Shown: piece by piece, positions 45,083 to 56,709 of the stretch
Layout: every line of letters starts with the position of its first letter
Position numbering within the stretch: the first letter of the stretch is position 1
Assembly: GCA_031213475.1 (NCBI GenBank)
Contig: JARUPZ010000013.1
Span: 7,649,338 to 7,713,337 of the forward strand
DNA from: Nereocystis luetkeana
Taxonomy: Eukaryota; Sar; Phaeophyceae; Laminariales; Laminariaceae
Direction: 5' to 3'
Length of the DNA: 64,000 nucleotides
Notes under the pieces: generated by a model
The model's input: only the letters and a program-made list of their open reading frames with translations
What the model was told of the DNA's origin: nothing
Databases searched by the model: none
Translations under genes and position numbers: made by a program

Positions 45083-45500
45083 AGACAGGGAGTGGTATTA
45101 TTAGTATGTAGCCCGGGAAGACATGGCGATCGTTCATATTTGTAGGGGGATTTTTGGTTCGATTACTCTTCTTTTTTTCTCCGCAGATCCGCGAGTCGTC
45201 ACCCTGACGGCACCCCAGACAGCAGGGAGGCGTGTTTCTCTCTGTGTTCGCGACTACCGTGCGATTCGTACGGTGCTGGCAGCACCCCGGATAGCAACCG
45301 CTGTAGTCAGTAGCCACAACTTGGTTAGTGGCGCGAATGGGGGGGACTCTATGCGGTGTAGTTCGGTGGATACCCGCGGCCATGTTAGTTCAGTTTTACG
45401 CATTGAATTTGATTTTGTGTGCGCCTTCTTTTCGTCTGGTTTGTTTTTATAGATGGGAAGCGCCGTGCTTCCCAGCCGAATTTTGTTTTTATGATGGGGG
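45083..45500 (-). repeat. LINE 5' region (UTR-like)
   Basis: It lies directly upstream of the endonuclease on the minus strand and shares about 400 bp with 39103-39500 and 12965-13400, and a short piece with 60480-60530. It is best read as the LINE 5' UTR/promoter region, because here it is joined to LINE coding sequence. A poly-A run at 45072-45081 marks the junction, so a chimeric origin is possible. Confidence 0.6.
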
Positions 45501-45964
45501 TTCCGATCTAACCACAAGGAGGGTTGGCACCTTATTATGAATACATAGTGTGTGACCGCGCACTCCCTGACTTGAGAGTTGTTTAAACAACAACAAAATG
45601 TTCTATCATTACCTTAGCCCCTCACATGAGTAGTATTTAGAAGAGCGGCGTAGTGTACCACTACTTACTGTATCTTGTCATACATCCGTAATGCCCCCGA
45701 CGGTTCAGTCATATGGCACCAGGGGCACACATATACGTCATACGACCCACCGTCTGGGTCTAGTCCAAGACGTGAACCCAAGCCCTTCATAAGGGTGCCA
45801 TGGTGGGCGGTGGAAGGTGCGTGCGTGCTCGGACGCAATATGTTATGAAAACACAAAAAAAAACAACAACGAACGAATGCGAAACACCACACGACTCTGG
45901 GCTTGCTTGCATCTAAGGAGCAAGTAAGCACTAAAAACTGTTCGCAGAAGAAAGATTGCCGGGA
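45501..45964. other. Intergenic stretch
   Basis: No gene recognised. Confidence 0.3.
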
Positions 45965-46085
45965 CGTGTGTGTTGTCTTCACATTGAATCGTACTTTCTA
46001 CCCAGGTTCATCAGTACACCCAGTGCCCGTCCTGATTCCTTATCCTAGAGAAATACTATTAATAATCCTTCTGTGGTCAGACAGA
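45965..46085. repeat. LINE-tail-like repeat (diverged)
   Basis: gtgtgttgtcttcacattga, tactttctaccc, cagtgcccgtcctgattcct and ccttctgtggtcag align with the LINE 3' tail at 40840-40930 and 48664-48765, and with 12125-12215. No LINE body is attached on the high-coordinate side. Confidence 0.65.
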
Positions 46086-46100
46086 GAAATTCCAAAAGCT

Positions 46101-46412
46101 AAAACTATTAATCGCAAAATCGTGGGTAAAGCAAGTGAAATGCCAGCGTACCGGATGCGAGAACAGAGGTAGAATAAACGATTTGGTGTTACTTCAACAA
46201 AATATATGTGTTTGCTGGTGGTGTTACGAGAGGAAAAGGGAAACCGGAGCAAGTCCAAAACTATTAATCGCAAAATCGTGGGTAAAGCAAGTGAAATGCC
46301 AGCGTACCGGATGCGAGAACAGAGGTAGAATAAACGATTTGGTGTTACTTCAACAAAATATATGTGTTTGCTGGTGGTGTTACGAGAGGAAAAGGGAAAC
46401 CGGAGCAAGTCC
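46101..46412. repeat. Perfect 156-bp tandem duplication
   Basis: 46101-46256 and 46257-46412 appear identical over 156 bp. The period is a multiple of three, so open frames on both strands run through both units and show an internal 52-residue repeat. The encoded sequence is not recognised. Identity implies a very recent event. Confidence 0.93.
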
Positions 46413-47446
46413 AAAACACATTCATGACACATCTCGTAGGCATATATATGCGTGAGCAGCCAGTACGAATACCGTCGTGTCAGACTATCACACCCGGGTG
46501 ATAGTATAGCACACGCCGTGGCGCAAATGCCGGCAGTATCGTGGTTCTCTCCAAGACGTGGGGCGCACACAAACGAAAAGGTCGGCTTTGGAATGATTGC
46601 GTCGAGTTATTTCCGTAGACAGACGCGTCCGTCCTTCGTCGGTTACACCCTCCTATGCTGCCAGTTCTCGAGAATCTCAGTTTCGAACCTCGTCCAAGGG
46701 TGTGGGTACTCATATCACACGTGCAATGCGGTGGTACGATGCATACCCGATTACAATTCCACGCGACGTACCTGTTCGTATTGTACTAGGGCAGTCAATT
46801 GACAGCAAACAACAAGCAGTAGTAGTAGTAGCAGCAGCAGCAGCAGCAGCAGCAGGAGCACCCCCCGCAGCAGCAGGAACAGTCGTATTACTGCTGTATG
46901 CCGCCGCCCGCAGTTTGATTACGAACTTGCGGCGACGTTGTGACGACTAAATATTGCCAACATTGTCTCACCCACGTCGTTCGTCGTGTCCAACGCCAGG
47001 AGCTTCTTGACCATGACACCGACGTAGGGGAACAGGTTGACCAGAGTGTAGATGTTGAGCGTCATGCACAGCGACAGGATGGTCACGATCAGGGTAGGGA
47101 ACCTGCGGGCATCGAGTTCTCGCGTGATAGTCATTCCCCGGCTGGTATTTTGCACGTTACGCTGGGTATAATATATATGCACTGGGTCTGGCTGGGTTGC
47201 ATATACAGCACAGCCGGAACGTGGCACGGGTACACCTTTGCTGGCTACGGACAACAACAGCAAGCAGTGGTACGCGGCACATAATAAATTTAATGCCGCA
47301 GATTAAAGTATATATGGCCTCGCGGCTTTTGGGCGCACTGCTGTGTTATCAAAGTTGAGGCTTTGCATAACAACGAGTAGGTTTAGTAACCTGGAAGCAG
47401 GGATCTTTATGGATCTTTATTACTTGAATATTGATACCTCTGGGCG
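46413..47446. other. Intergenic stretch with short (AGC)n
   Basis: A tag/agc trinucleotide tract lies at about 46817-46855. Open frames of 114-117 codons occur on both strands (46597-46950, 46919-47263, 46940-47284) without recognisable domains. No gene is supported. Confidence 0.4.
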
Positions 47447-47452
47447 AATATA

Positions 47453-47820
47453 TGTCGGACATGGTCGTATGATGTAGCCGTACACATGTCTGATACGTGT
47501 CATTGTCGTATTAGTTCAAGTGTCTGAGTTGTGTCACTGCAATCCATCTACGGATATTGTGATGATAACTATGTTTCCCCGAGGGATTGCATAAAATTGT
47601 GTTTGACCTGCTTTCAGGGGTCTTATAGAGTCTAGGGGAACGTGGCCCCCTTGCTCTCAGTACGATACAGGATAAAATATATATTTCTCTTCTCTCCCTC
47701 CACCGCCTTATGGCGCGAATGCTCCCGATCGACCGCCCTCCGTGAGCAAGGCTCTCCGCCCCAGGGCAAGCCTCACCCGCGCATCACCCAAGCGCACCCG
47801 GTGCACGAATTGATCCCTTA
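47453..47820 (+). repeat. N1 5' LTR
   Basis: 368 bp, TGTCGG...CCCTTA. A TATA-like gataaaatatatat at 47671-47684 is a plausible promoter element. Confidence 0.85.
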
Positions 47821-48653
47821 CGCTTGGAACTTTGAGCTTTCATTTACGAGTATACGTATCAAGTTCCGGACATATGTACGATTCACGTAATATACGATAC
47901 ACGTAACGTGTTGGATAACAAAAACGCAGTTCGTATACGAGTAAAAACTACTGAGACGAGCGCGGCTGGAGGATAGAAAACTTGACTGGTATATATAATG
48001 TTTGCGATGGGCACAAACTAGGGAGGGTAGTATGAGAGTTCAGTTTGAGTACATCGGAAATTCACACGGAATTATTCCGGGTGTCTTGATTGATAGTTTG
48101 CATGACCCTGGTTGCTCCCCCCACAGACAATATTTGAGGTGTACACAGGCCATGCGGGTGATATTCTCTTCCAACTATCACCAAGCTATTAACGTTTCGT
48201 CCGATAGGATGAAGAGTCACCAGATTCCCTCATTCGAGTACCTTTGCTTTTCCCCCCTTTCGCTGTCGATGATTTGCCGAATCTCTGCTTGGAGACTGCA
48301 CTGCGTTGATTGCATCAGGTGGACGGTTGACGAGAGGACCAAATCACGACCGGGCATGGTGAACGGAGAAAATGAGGTGGATGCTCGACGGTCGTGATGT
48401 GTGGTTGTAGTGGTACTATTATACGGAGTATTGGGTAACGGTTGGTATTGATAGTGTTTTTGTTGTGTCTTTTTTATTACTTTGCTCGGTACTGCTAAGT
48501 AAGCGCAGGTAGTGGTTCGTTTTTGCTTGAAATTGTGTGTAGCTTCTTCCAGTCAGATCTTGCCGACACAAGTTCTACCGTCATTTTGACTGTTGAGCGA
48601 TCAACCATCTTGATCTCTCACATATCTGCAGGATCGTATCATATGACGACTAG
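47821..48653 (+). other. N1 internal region, left part
   Basis: The frame 48002-48397 (131 codons) shows no known domain. No primer-binding site is obvious to me next to the LTR (starts cgcttggaac). Confidence 0.45.
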
Positions 48654-49853
48654 GGTATATGTGGGTGTGTTCTTCACATTAAACTGTTCTTTCTACCCGT
48701 CGACATCCAGCACAACCAGTGTCCGTGCCGATTCTTCAATCCTAGAAGAGATACAAGTTCTGTGGTCACAAAGCTACGCCACAGAGATACTACGTTGCCA
48801 CGTGTGCAGTATGCACTATAGTGGGCAATGCAAAGCCATGTCATCATACTAGACTCGACAGGCACGACATACGCAATCTATGAAATAGTGAAACGAAAAG
48901 AAACAATCAAAGAGAAAACAAAAACAAGGTAGACAAATCGAAAGAGAAAAAGAAGAAAAATGAAAGCAAAATCTAAGAGAAACAATCTGTCGTGCCCCCC
49001 CCCCGCAGGCGAGGTGGCCAGCACTTGAAAAAGAACGAGCTGGAGAAAAGAAGGAAAAATAAAACAAATTAAGAAAAAAAAACACCACTCCTTGTAAACA
49101 GAGTAAGACAAAGAACCAAGGAAAAAAGTAACAAGGAAAAATAACAAAGGGGAAATAACAGGCAGAGCAAAGCCCAAAGCGCCTTCCAGGTGACGGCAGC
49201 AGCTTGTGGTACGAGTAGTATAGCCAGGTTCTCCTTGCTAATCCGCCTGGTACCTTGCTACCCAGACTGCCGTCTCCGCCCTGCGTTCGTCAACTATGCC
49301 CAGCCCCTTGGCGTCAGACAATACGAAACGAGCAGAGCAGGTTCGTCTTCCAACCACGCCACACGGCTCCTTCAGTACGGCTTATCAATCAGAAAAGGAA
49401 GAGGAAGAGAAAAAAATAACATGAAAATCACGGAGAGTCAGCGCAAGAAAGGAAAAAAAAACAAAACAAGAAGAGAAGACAAGGGAAGACCACGTTCGAA
49501 CCAGCTGCACCGGTTGGTAGCACTAGTAGTATGGTCATGTTCTACTTTCTAGTCGACTTGATGCCTTGCTACCCTGTCTGCCATCTCCTTCCTACTTTCG
49601 TCTACCGCCGTTTCCCTTCTACCCCTCCTGTTCCCCCCCCTCTCCGCATTCCCTCGGTCGGGCTTTCTGCCACTTCTCCTGTTACCCCCTCCCCCCCCGT
49701 TCCCTTGGGCACCATCCACGGCGGATGCGCGGCGCTGCCTACTCATCTCAGCCTCAGCCTCGTGCCACCTCACCATGAACCGTTCGGCTGCTTCAAGGAC
49801 CCCCCGGTACCACTTCCCCGCCTTTTTGGCTGCAGTGGACCACAACGCGGTCT

Positions 49854-50114
49854 TGTTGACTGTGGTCAAGAACACGATCCGTAAGATCCATCGTAGATTG
49901 AGGAGTTCCATGCTGAACAGGGATTCTGGTGTAGGGTATTGGGATGTCGGGGTAACGTGTACCCCACCAATACCACTCAATAGATGTAGCTCCATATGAG
50001 GCGAGTCAGCTCGACAGCTCGGGTGTATAATATAAGATGAGTTCCGTGTTATTGTCTGGAGCAACCACGCGTTCCCGTGCCAGCTGCGTCTATACCTTTA
50101 GAGATCAATCAACA
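49854..50114 (+). repeat. Copia 5' LTR
   Basis: 261 bp, TG...CA ends. It differs from the 3' LTR at about four positions. A TATA-like tataatata lies at 50026-50034. Confidence 0.95.
50026..50034 (+). promoter_or_regulatory. Putative copia LTR TATA element
   Basis: TATAATATA lies 80 bp before the end of the 5' LTR, in a position suitable for starting genomic RNA within the LTR. Inference from sequence only. Confidence 0.4.
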
Positions 50115-51214
50115 CACTAGTGAAGAACCGGTGATCTTCTATTGGCAAGCGTAGCCGAGGCCAACCTAGAGAGGTGGGAGCCTTCCGACATGTCTGGTTC
50201 AGATGGCATGTCTAGTCAGGAAACAAGCGTGGCCATGGAAGCGATGCTGAGGATGAAAGAGAAAATCGAGGTCCAGGAGAAGATGATAGAAGAGCAGAAG
50301 CTGGGCGCCGAGAGGAACGCGCCGCAAGAAGGAATGGAGGGGGGGGCCGGTGGGGGGGCGAGAGGAGAAGCAGCTGCGAGGGAACCAGCAGCATCGACGG
50401 TGACGACACCTGGGCTGGGAGCCCGTCCAGGCATGTCACCAAACACTTCTTTATACCGCCCTAGTTTGTCCCAGTCGAGACCCCCCAAATTCGATAACAT
50501 AGAAGCCCACTTTAGTATGTGGCGTAGTAAGTTCGAAGCGTACCTGTCATCCCTAGGGTGCCTTCATGTGTTAAGCACGTCAACCCCTGTTATGGTTGGT
50601 GACGTGAGGGTGTCGGAAGAGGAGCTAGCATCGAGGCACTCTCCTCAGGAGATTAGGGATGCCCGATTAGTTTATGGATTGATGATGGAAGCAATGACTG
50701 GATACGCAATGATGGCTGAGTTCAGAATGCAGAAGGCAATGTCGCCAAGTGGTGCATGGAAGGAATTAGAAGATTACTACATGCCAAGGACAATAGCGGC
50801 CACCCATAGACTGAAGAGAGATTTTACAACCATCAGAATGGTCGAGGACGAAAACCCCGTGCTGTTCCTAGGGAGGGTGGATAAGGCAGCAGATGAGCTC
50901 GCCATGCTTGGCTGTGGGATGAGTGTGGAAGAGGTTAACCGACATATCGTGACGAACCTCTCGCCTCTATATATGATACAAAGCAAGTCCGTTCTTTCCC
51001 GCCCGTCCATCCCCCGTTCCGAGATCGATGAGATCATCCGCGATGCGTACGCAAACGATAGGGCAGATAAAGAGATGGTTTCCAAGGCGTTGGGTGTGCA
51101 GGGAGTGGGAAATCAGCATGCTTTGTACGCCGGAGGTGCGCAGCCTGCCAGTGGTGGAGGTGCGGGTCCAGGAAGGGAAAGGAGGGACAGGAGAGGCGGG
51201 AGGTATAAGGGTGG

Positions 51215-51395
51215 GCAGCAGCCGCAGCAGCAGCAGCAGCAGTATCAGCAACAGCAGCAGCAGCAGCAGTATCAGCAGCAACCGCAGCAGCAGCGGCAGC
51301 AGCAACAGCGACCCCAGCAGCAGCAGCAGTACCATCAACAGCAGCAGCAGCAACAACCCCAGCAACAGCAGTACCAGCAGCAGCAGCATCGTCCC
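51215..51395 (+). repeat. CAG/CAA trinucleotide tract in copia gag
   Basis: Imperfect CAG/CAA codons encode a Gln-rich stretch (about 60 residues) between the capsid-like region and the zinc knuckle. Confidence 0.9.
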
Positions 51396-53325
51396 CGTCG
51401 GCATGATGGCAACCGGGGAGGAGCTTCGCCGGGGGGAATTACCGGCCCCAAATGGCGTTGGGATGCCGTGGCCTGCAGGTACCGTTGGGATGACTCCGGT
51501 CCCGACCCCTTCGGTGGGGGTGGGGCTGTCCCGCCCCTGGGTTGGGTACCTACCGAGCCACCACCAGGGGCAATGCCCCCTATGCCCCCACCGCCCGTAA
51601 TGACTCCGGCGGGCTGGGGTTTCCCGCCGAACAACACGCAACCGAGGAGCAAGGGGGTCTGCTTTCGGTGTGGCAAACACGGCCACTACGTCGCAGCTTG
51701 CCCGGTAGCCGCCCCGCAGATGAACGTCGCAGTCCCGAGTACTGCTGCCCCTCCCCCTCAACAGATATACTACGGGGGTGGCTGGCAGCAGGAGACGCCC
51801 TACGGCAGTGGTGGGTATACCTCAGCCGGAGCGTTCCTGTCACAACAACCCTCCTCGAGCACTTGCCATTCCCTTGGCCCAGCGAACAACGGCAACCCTA
51901 CGCCTACGTTCGACCCGCACCTCCTCACCGCGTAGTTTGCGCACCAAGGCAAGAGTATTTTAAGCGACGATTTGTTTTGGGCTAGTTGGAGGGAAGAGTG
52001 GGTAGCGGATTCGGGAGCAACCTTTCACGTAACTGGTAACCCCTTTGGTATGGTAGGCTGTTACCCCCCTCCCCCCGGTAAGAGTAGTTTGGTCGTCGGT
52101 GACATGAGGTCACTGAAGGTCGAGTACTTCGGACATATTCCGATGGTAATGCACAGCCCGCAGTGTGATGTCCAGGTTAGGCTTTTGGACGTAGCCTACG
52201 TGCCCGGTGTTCGGTTCAACCTGTTTTCACTTCACGCAGTAATGCTGAAATGCCCGGTGACTTTAGATTCCCAGGGAGCTCACTTGTTGGATGGGCAATT
52301 GTCCTTTATGCGTAAAGACGCAGGTTCGTACGTAGACGCCACGCGGACTGCTGAGACCCCGATTGCTGCCGCTGTTTTGGCTCCCGGAAAAATGCGGAGG
52401 ATTGATATTAACGACCTTCACGTTTCCCTTGCCCACTCCCATGCTGACACTCTCCGTGAGACGGCACGCCAGATGGGCATTAAGGTTTTTTGGGAGTTGG
52501 TTTCGTGTGCTGGATGTTCTGAGGCGAAGAGGAGGAGGATGGCGGTACCGTGGACGACCGAGTGCCGCTCCACCAGGCCTCTGGAACGTCTGTTCGTGGA
52601 TCTGTCGGGACAGCAGTCGACGTCTGCTGGCGGTGCGCAGTACATGATGATGATCGTCGACGACTACTCGCGACTGGGATGGCCGTATTTCTTGAAGCGG
52701 AAGTCCGACGTCCCGAAGGTCTTGGCTGGTTTTCTGGTCGACATCAACGCCAAGGGTGTTCCGTCCATCGTGGAGTGCCTTCGCTCGGACAACGGCACCG
52801 AGTTCACCAAGGCGGAGTTCGTGGAGCTGCTCAATCACCACGGTATCCGCCGCGAGCACACGCCCGTCGATTCTCCGAAGCATGACGGCGTGGTCGAGCG
52901 GCGAATTGCGATGACGCTGGAGCTTGCAATGACGTCCCGCCTGGAGGCCCCCCGCCTGTTCGGCGATGCAAGGATGCCGGCGACGCAGCCCCTTTGGGCA
53001 GAGTCCTGCGTGTACGCGAGCGACGTCATCACCATGACGGCAAGGGTGAGGGACAAGCCGGAAATGCACTCGCCGTACCGCAAATTTTACGGGAGAGCAC
53101 CGTTTGCGCGGCTGCTCCCATTTTTGAAGCCAGGTTTCCACCACGTCAGGAGGAGCTTGAAGACCGAGCCGAAGGCGGAGGCTTGTTTCTACCTCAACGG
53201 CGGCAACCACCACGCAGCTGACTGCAGCAAGATTCTGCTGGCATCTGGCCGGAGGTCGTTCTCCCACGACGTCACTTGGGAGCACCCGAGGAAGCCGTTC
53301 GTGGGGTTACTGCCTTCGGAGGAGG

Positions 53326-53640
53326 AGAGCTCCCCGCCGCCGCCGTTGCCGTCACCACCGCCCCCGGGTACACCGGAGCCTCTGAGAGGCCCTGACGTAT
53401 GGCCCGAATTACCGTCCCCATCCCCACTGCTGCCGCCGCTACCGCCGTCATCACCGCCGCTACCGCCGCCGACGCCGCCGTCGCCGTCGCCACTGCCCCC
53501 GCCGTCACCGTCGCCGTCGCTGCCGCCGTCATCGTCACCGCCGCCGCCACTGCCACCGTCACCGCCACCGCCGTCGCCACCGCCGCCGCCGCCGCCGAGA
53601 TCATCGCCGTCGCCGCCGCAGCAGTCATCGCAGCCACAGC
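53326..53640 (+). repeat. CCG/TCA-rich tract encoding a Pro/Ser linker
   Basis: Near-continuous ccg/tca/cca codons give a Pro/Ser-rich linker after integrase. Other frames give Ala/Val/Thr runs that are not genes. Confidence 0.85.
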
Positions 53641-53696
53641 TTTCGCAGCGTGCTGCTCGGGAACTGGGTTCTTATATCCCGGATCCGGAGGATGGC

Positions 53697-53965
53697 GACG
53701 TACTGAGGGGGCGGACCAGGGGGGAGACTGCACGGCACCAGGAAGGTGGCGGCGGTGTGCAGGGTGGTCGGACAGTAGGGGAAGCTGGACGACACCCGGA
53801 GGAAGGGGACGTACTGAGGGGGCGGACATGGGGGGAGACTGCACGGCACCACGAGGGTGGTGGCGGTGTGCAGGGTGGTCGGACAGTGGGGGAAGCTGGA
53901 CGACACCCGGAGGAAGGGGACGTTCTGAGGGGGCGGACAAGAGGGGAGACCGCGCGGAACCGCGA
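53697..53965 (+). repeat. 111-bp tandem repeat in copia pol
   Basis: Units start at 53697, 53808 and 53919 (gacgt(a/t)ctgagggggcgg), with a period of 111 bp or 37 residues (GDVLRGRT...GETARH...GGRTVGEAGRHPEE). They are in frame and expand the integrase-RT linker by 2.4 units. Confidence 0.92.
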
Positions 53966-55619
53966 GGCTATGGGGCATGGGCTGCTATCGCTGATGGCAG
54001 CACGGGAAGGTATAGGCCATGTACTTTTCCACCAAGCCCCACCGCGCGAGAATCCTCCCCTTCCCACGCGCCCGGCAAGCGAGCTTTCGACGCCGAACTC
54101 GTATGCTGAAGCGTGTGTGGACGAGTATTCGACGATCTGGAGGCAGGCGATGGACAAGGAATATCATGGACTGGCGGACGCGGGGACGTTTGGAGCGACG
54201 TAGCAACCAGAGGGGCTCAACGTCATCTCGGCGAAGTGGGTGTTCGCCTGGAAGTCCAACGAGCATGGTGATGTGGTGCGGGCGAAAGCAAGGCTGGTGG
54301 CACGAGGTTTCAAGCAGCGTGAGGGTATTGATTTCTTTGAGACTTTTGCTCCGACCCCTGCAGCGTCTTGTTTCCGTTTGCTGGGTGCCGTTGCGTGCGA
54401 GTTGGGTCTGGATTTGTGTCATTTTGATGCTGAGCAAGCGTTCGTGCAGTCGAGTTTGGATGAGGATGTTTTCATGCGACTGCCCCCTGGCTGCGGCGAA
54501 ATGTCCGGTAAGGTAGTCAGGTTGAACCGCAGTCTCTATGGCTTGAAGCAAGCGTCGAGGTCGTGGCACAACCACCTTCTCACTCCCATGAAGAGTCTAG
54601 GCTTTGAGCAGAGCCCCGCTGACGCGTGTGTCATGAGGTTGGTCGAGTCGGGCTCTGTCTCCATAGTAACAGTGGTTCATGTGAATGATATTTTTGCTGT
54701 AGGGCGCAAGGCTAGGTGCGATCAGTTCTGTGAAGACCTGAACAGCCTTGTTCCGATCAACAATCTGGGCGAGTTGCGGTGGTATGCTGGTTGTTGTTTT
54801 TCGAGGGATTGGGATGCTGGTACTTTGACGCTTTCGCAGCAGGCGTTCGCTGAAAGGACCGGGGCGAGGTTTGGTGTTAGTTCTGGGAGGAATAATCCGC
54901 TTTCGACTGGTGTGAAGCTCGAAGAGTTCGACGAGAATGAACCCGTGGGTGATTGGCCTTTCCGCGAGTTGGTGGGGTGCTTGATGTGGCTTGCGAACCA
55001 AACACGACCGAATATTGCGAACGCGGTGAGGGCGGTAGCGAGGTACACGAATAGGCCGAGGGAAGTACACTGGGAGACAGAGGTCGGTATTTTAGAGTAT
55101 GTTTTTTCTACGGGTGATTTCAGCATTACGTTTCAGAAGGGTAGCGGGCTTGAACTGGTAGCGTTTGCGGATGCGGACTACGCCAACAAAGCCACTGACA
55201 GGAGGTCAGTTTCAGGTGGGGCTATCATGTGTGCTGGGGCGTGTGTGTGCTGGTTTTCTAGGACGCAGAAATGCGTTAAACTCTCGACCACTGAGGCTGA
55301 ATATGTAGCACTAGCAGACACTATCAAGGAGGCGATGTTCTTGCGCTACGTTTGGAGTTTCATTTTTCCGGGGTTCGGGGAGCGATGCATTACGGTTTTC
55401 GAGGATAACGAGGGGGCAAGGCACCTGGCACAAAACCCAGTGTGCACGTCGAATTCTAAGCACATCGACGTTCGACACCACTTTTTGCGAGAGCTTATTT
55501 CCAAGGGGGAGTTTGTTATTACCCATGTAGAGTCGGAGGAGCAGCGCGCAGACTTCTTAACAAAGCCGCTCAACAACATGGTTTTTCGTTACCACCGGGA
55601 TTTTCTGATGAACCTTTGA

Positions 55620-56448
55620 CGCCTTGTTTCCGAGATGTTTTATTTTCCTTTTTTTGAGTGAAGAATGTGTTTGAACTATAAAATCGTTTTGTTTCTGGTA
55701 ACGGATTTTAAAAGTTTTTTTTTGGTGTTTTCCGAGTGTTCGCAACGTCATATAAATTTCCAGTGGGGAAACCTATGTGCTATCTCGCATTACCGTCGCG
55801 ATCTGTGTATCTATGGCGGGAGTAGGGGATAAGGGGAGACTCTTGTCCGGAGGAACGGGGTTCCTCGCGATCTCTGGCATTAAGTTTCTTGACTTGATTT
55901 TATTTTGATTGGCGTGACCACTCCTGTGGTATTTTTCTGATGATACTTGTGGTTTAGGTTTTTGACAAGGCTGAAGTGAGACTAGGAAGCGCCTGGGGGC
56001 GTGAGCGGTCCACATGAAAATGTTTTCCGACGAGGGAAGGTCTGGATAGTATTCGGAAATTGAGAGAGGTCGGTAGGACTGAAGAGACGCTGATATATTT
56101 GAATCAATTCCGCGGAAAATGCCGTTTTACCTGGCTGAATCCCGAGAAGAGTGCCGTTTTACTTGGCATTGGATTTCGAGAGTTTTACATGTTTGGAACA
56201 GAGAGGCTTTGGATTCGATCGTTTGAATAATGATATGACGATTTGATTGTTGATTCGAGGATTTGATTTTTGAGTTGCAGATTGGAGTTTTGAGTTTCTG
56301 AGTTTGGTATGAGGTGTTGCGATCTATCAACCCTGCTATTTCGTGCCTTGTCATGCACCGGAGCAGGGGGGACATTAATAGGGTCGTGTACAGTGTTACC
56401 GACCTGGGGGAATATTGGAGTATGGTCGTGTATAGTGAGCAGGGGGGA
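55620..56448 (+). other. Copia 3' non-coding region
   Basis: The sequence between the pol stop and the 3' LTR is T/A-rich, ends in the purine tract agcagggggga at the LTR border, and has no ORF of note. Confidence 0.7.
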
Positions 56449-56709
56449 TGTTGACTGTGCTCAAGAACACGATCCGTAAGATCCATCGTAGATTGAGGAG
56501 TTCCATGCGGAACAGGGATTCTGGTGTAGGGTATTGGGATGTCGGGGTAACGTGTACCCCACCAATACCACTCGATAGATGTAGCTCCATATGAGGCGAG
56601 TCAGCTCGACAGCTCGGATGTATAATATAAGATGAGTTCCGTGTTATTGTCTGGAGCAACCACGCGTTCCCGTGCCAGCTGCGTCTATACCTTTAGAGAT
56701 CAATCAACA
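56449..56709 (+). repeat. Copia 3' LTR
   Basis: 261 bp matching the 5' LTR with about four substitutions. Confidence 0.95.

Larger units (their letters stand above)
40827..45500 (-). mobile_element. LINE copy 1 (APE-type non-LTR retrotransposon)
   Basis: On the minus strand: 5' region (45500-45083, a repeat also seen at 12965 and 39103), an apurinic/apyrimidinic-type endonuclease (45059-44349), reverse transcriptase (44389-42093 in two frames), a C-terminal basic domain to 41711, and a purine/A-rich 3' region ending near 40827. The 3' part is repeated in copy 2 at 48661-49853. It is nearly full length but has three frame breaks, so it is inactive as it stands. The clade is not certain; RT motifs and the single endonuclease-RT ORF fit the Jockey/CR1/RTE-like assemblage. 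Confidence 0.88.
50190..55619 (+). pseudogene. Copia gag-pol, one frame with two TAG codons
   Basis: First ATG in frame is 50190 (MSGSDGMSSQ); the frame runs to TGA at 55617, about 1809 codons. Gag (1-581) has a Gln-rich tract (51215-51390) and a CCHC knuckle, CFRCGKHGHYVAAC (from residue 491). A TAG at 51933 ends gag; pol continues in the same frame. The protease has VADSGATFHVTG (Asp 607). Integrase has an HHCC region and D804, D867, E903 (D,D-35-E). A Pro/Ser-rich linker and 37-residue tandem repeats follow. A second TAG (54201) falls just before RT. RT has KWVFAWK, HFDAEQAFVQSSLDEDVFM and LYGLKQASR, but the catalytic box reads HVND (Asn at residue 1499) where YVDD is expected. RNase H has DADY, STTEAEYVALAD and KHIDVRHHFLRE. 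The first TAG could be a gag-pol control point. The second TAG and HVND look inactivating. Confidence 0.93.

Noticed and set aside
52263-53940. Long minus-strand frames opposite copia pol
   Set aside because: They are antisense shadows of the integrase and Pro-rich linker.
53399-54109. Plus-strand 236-codon Ala/Thr-rich frame
   Set aside because: It is an out-of-frame shadow of the copia linker repeats.
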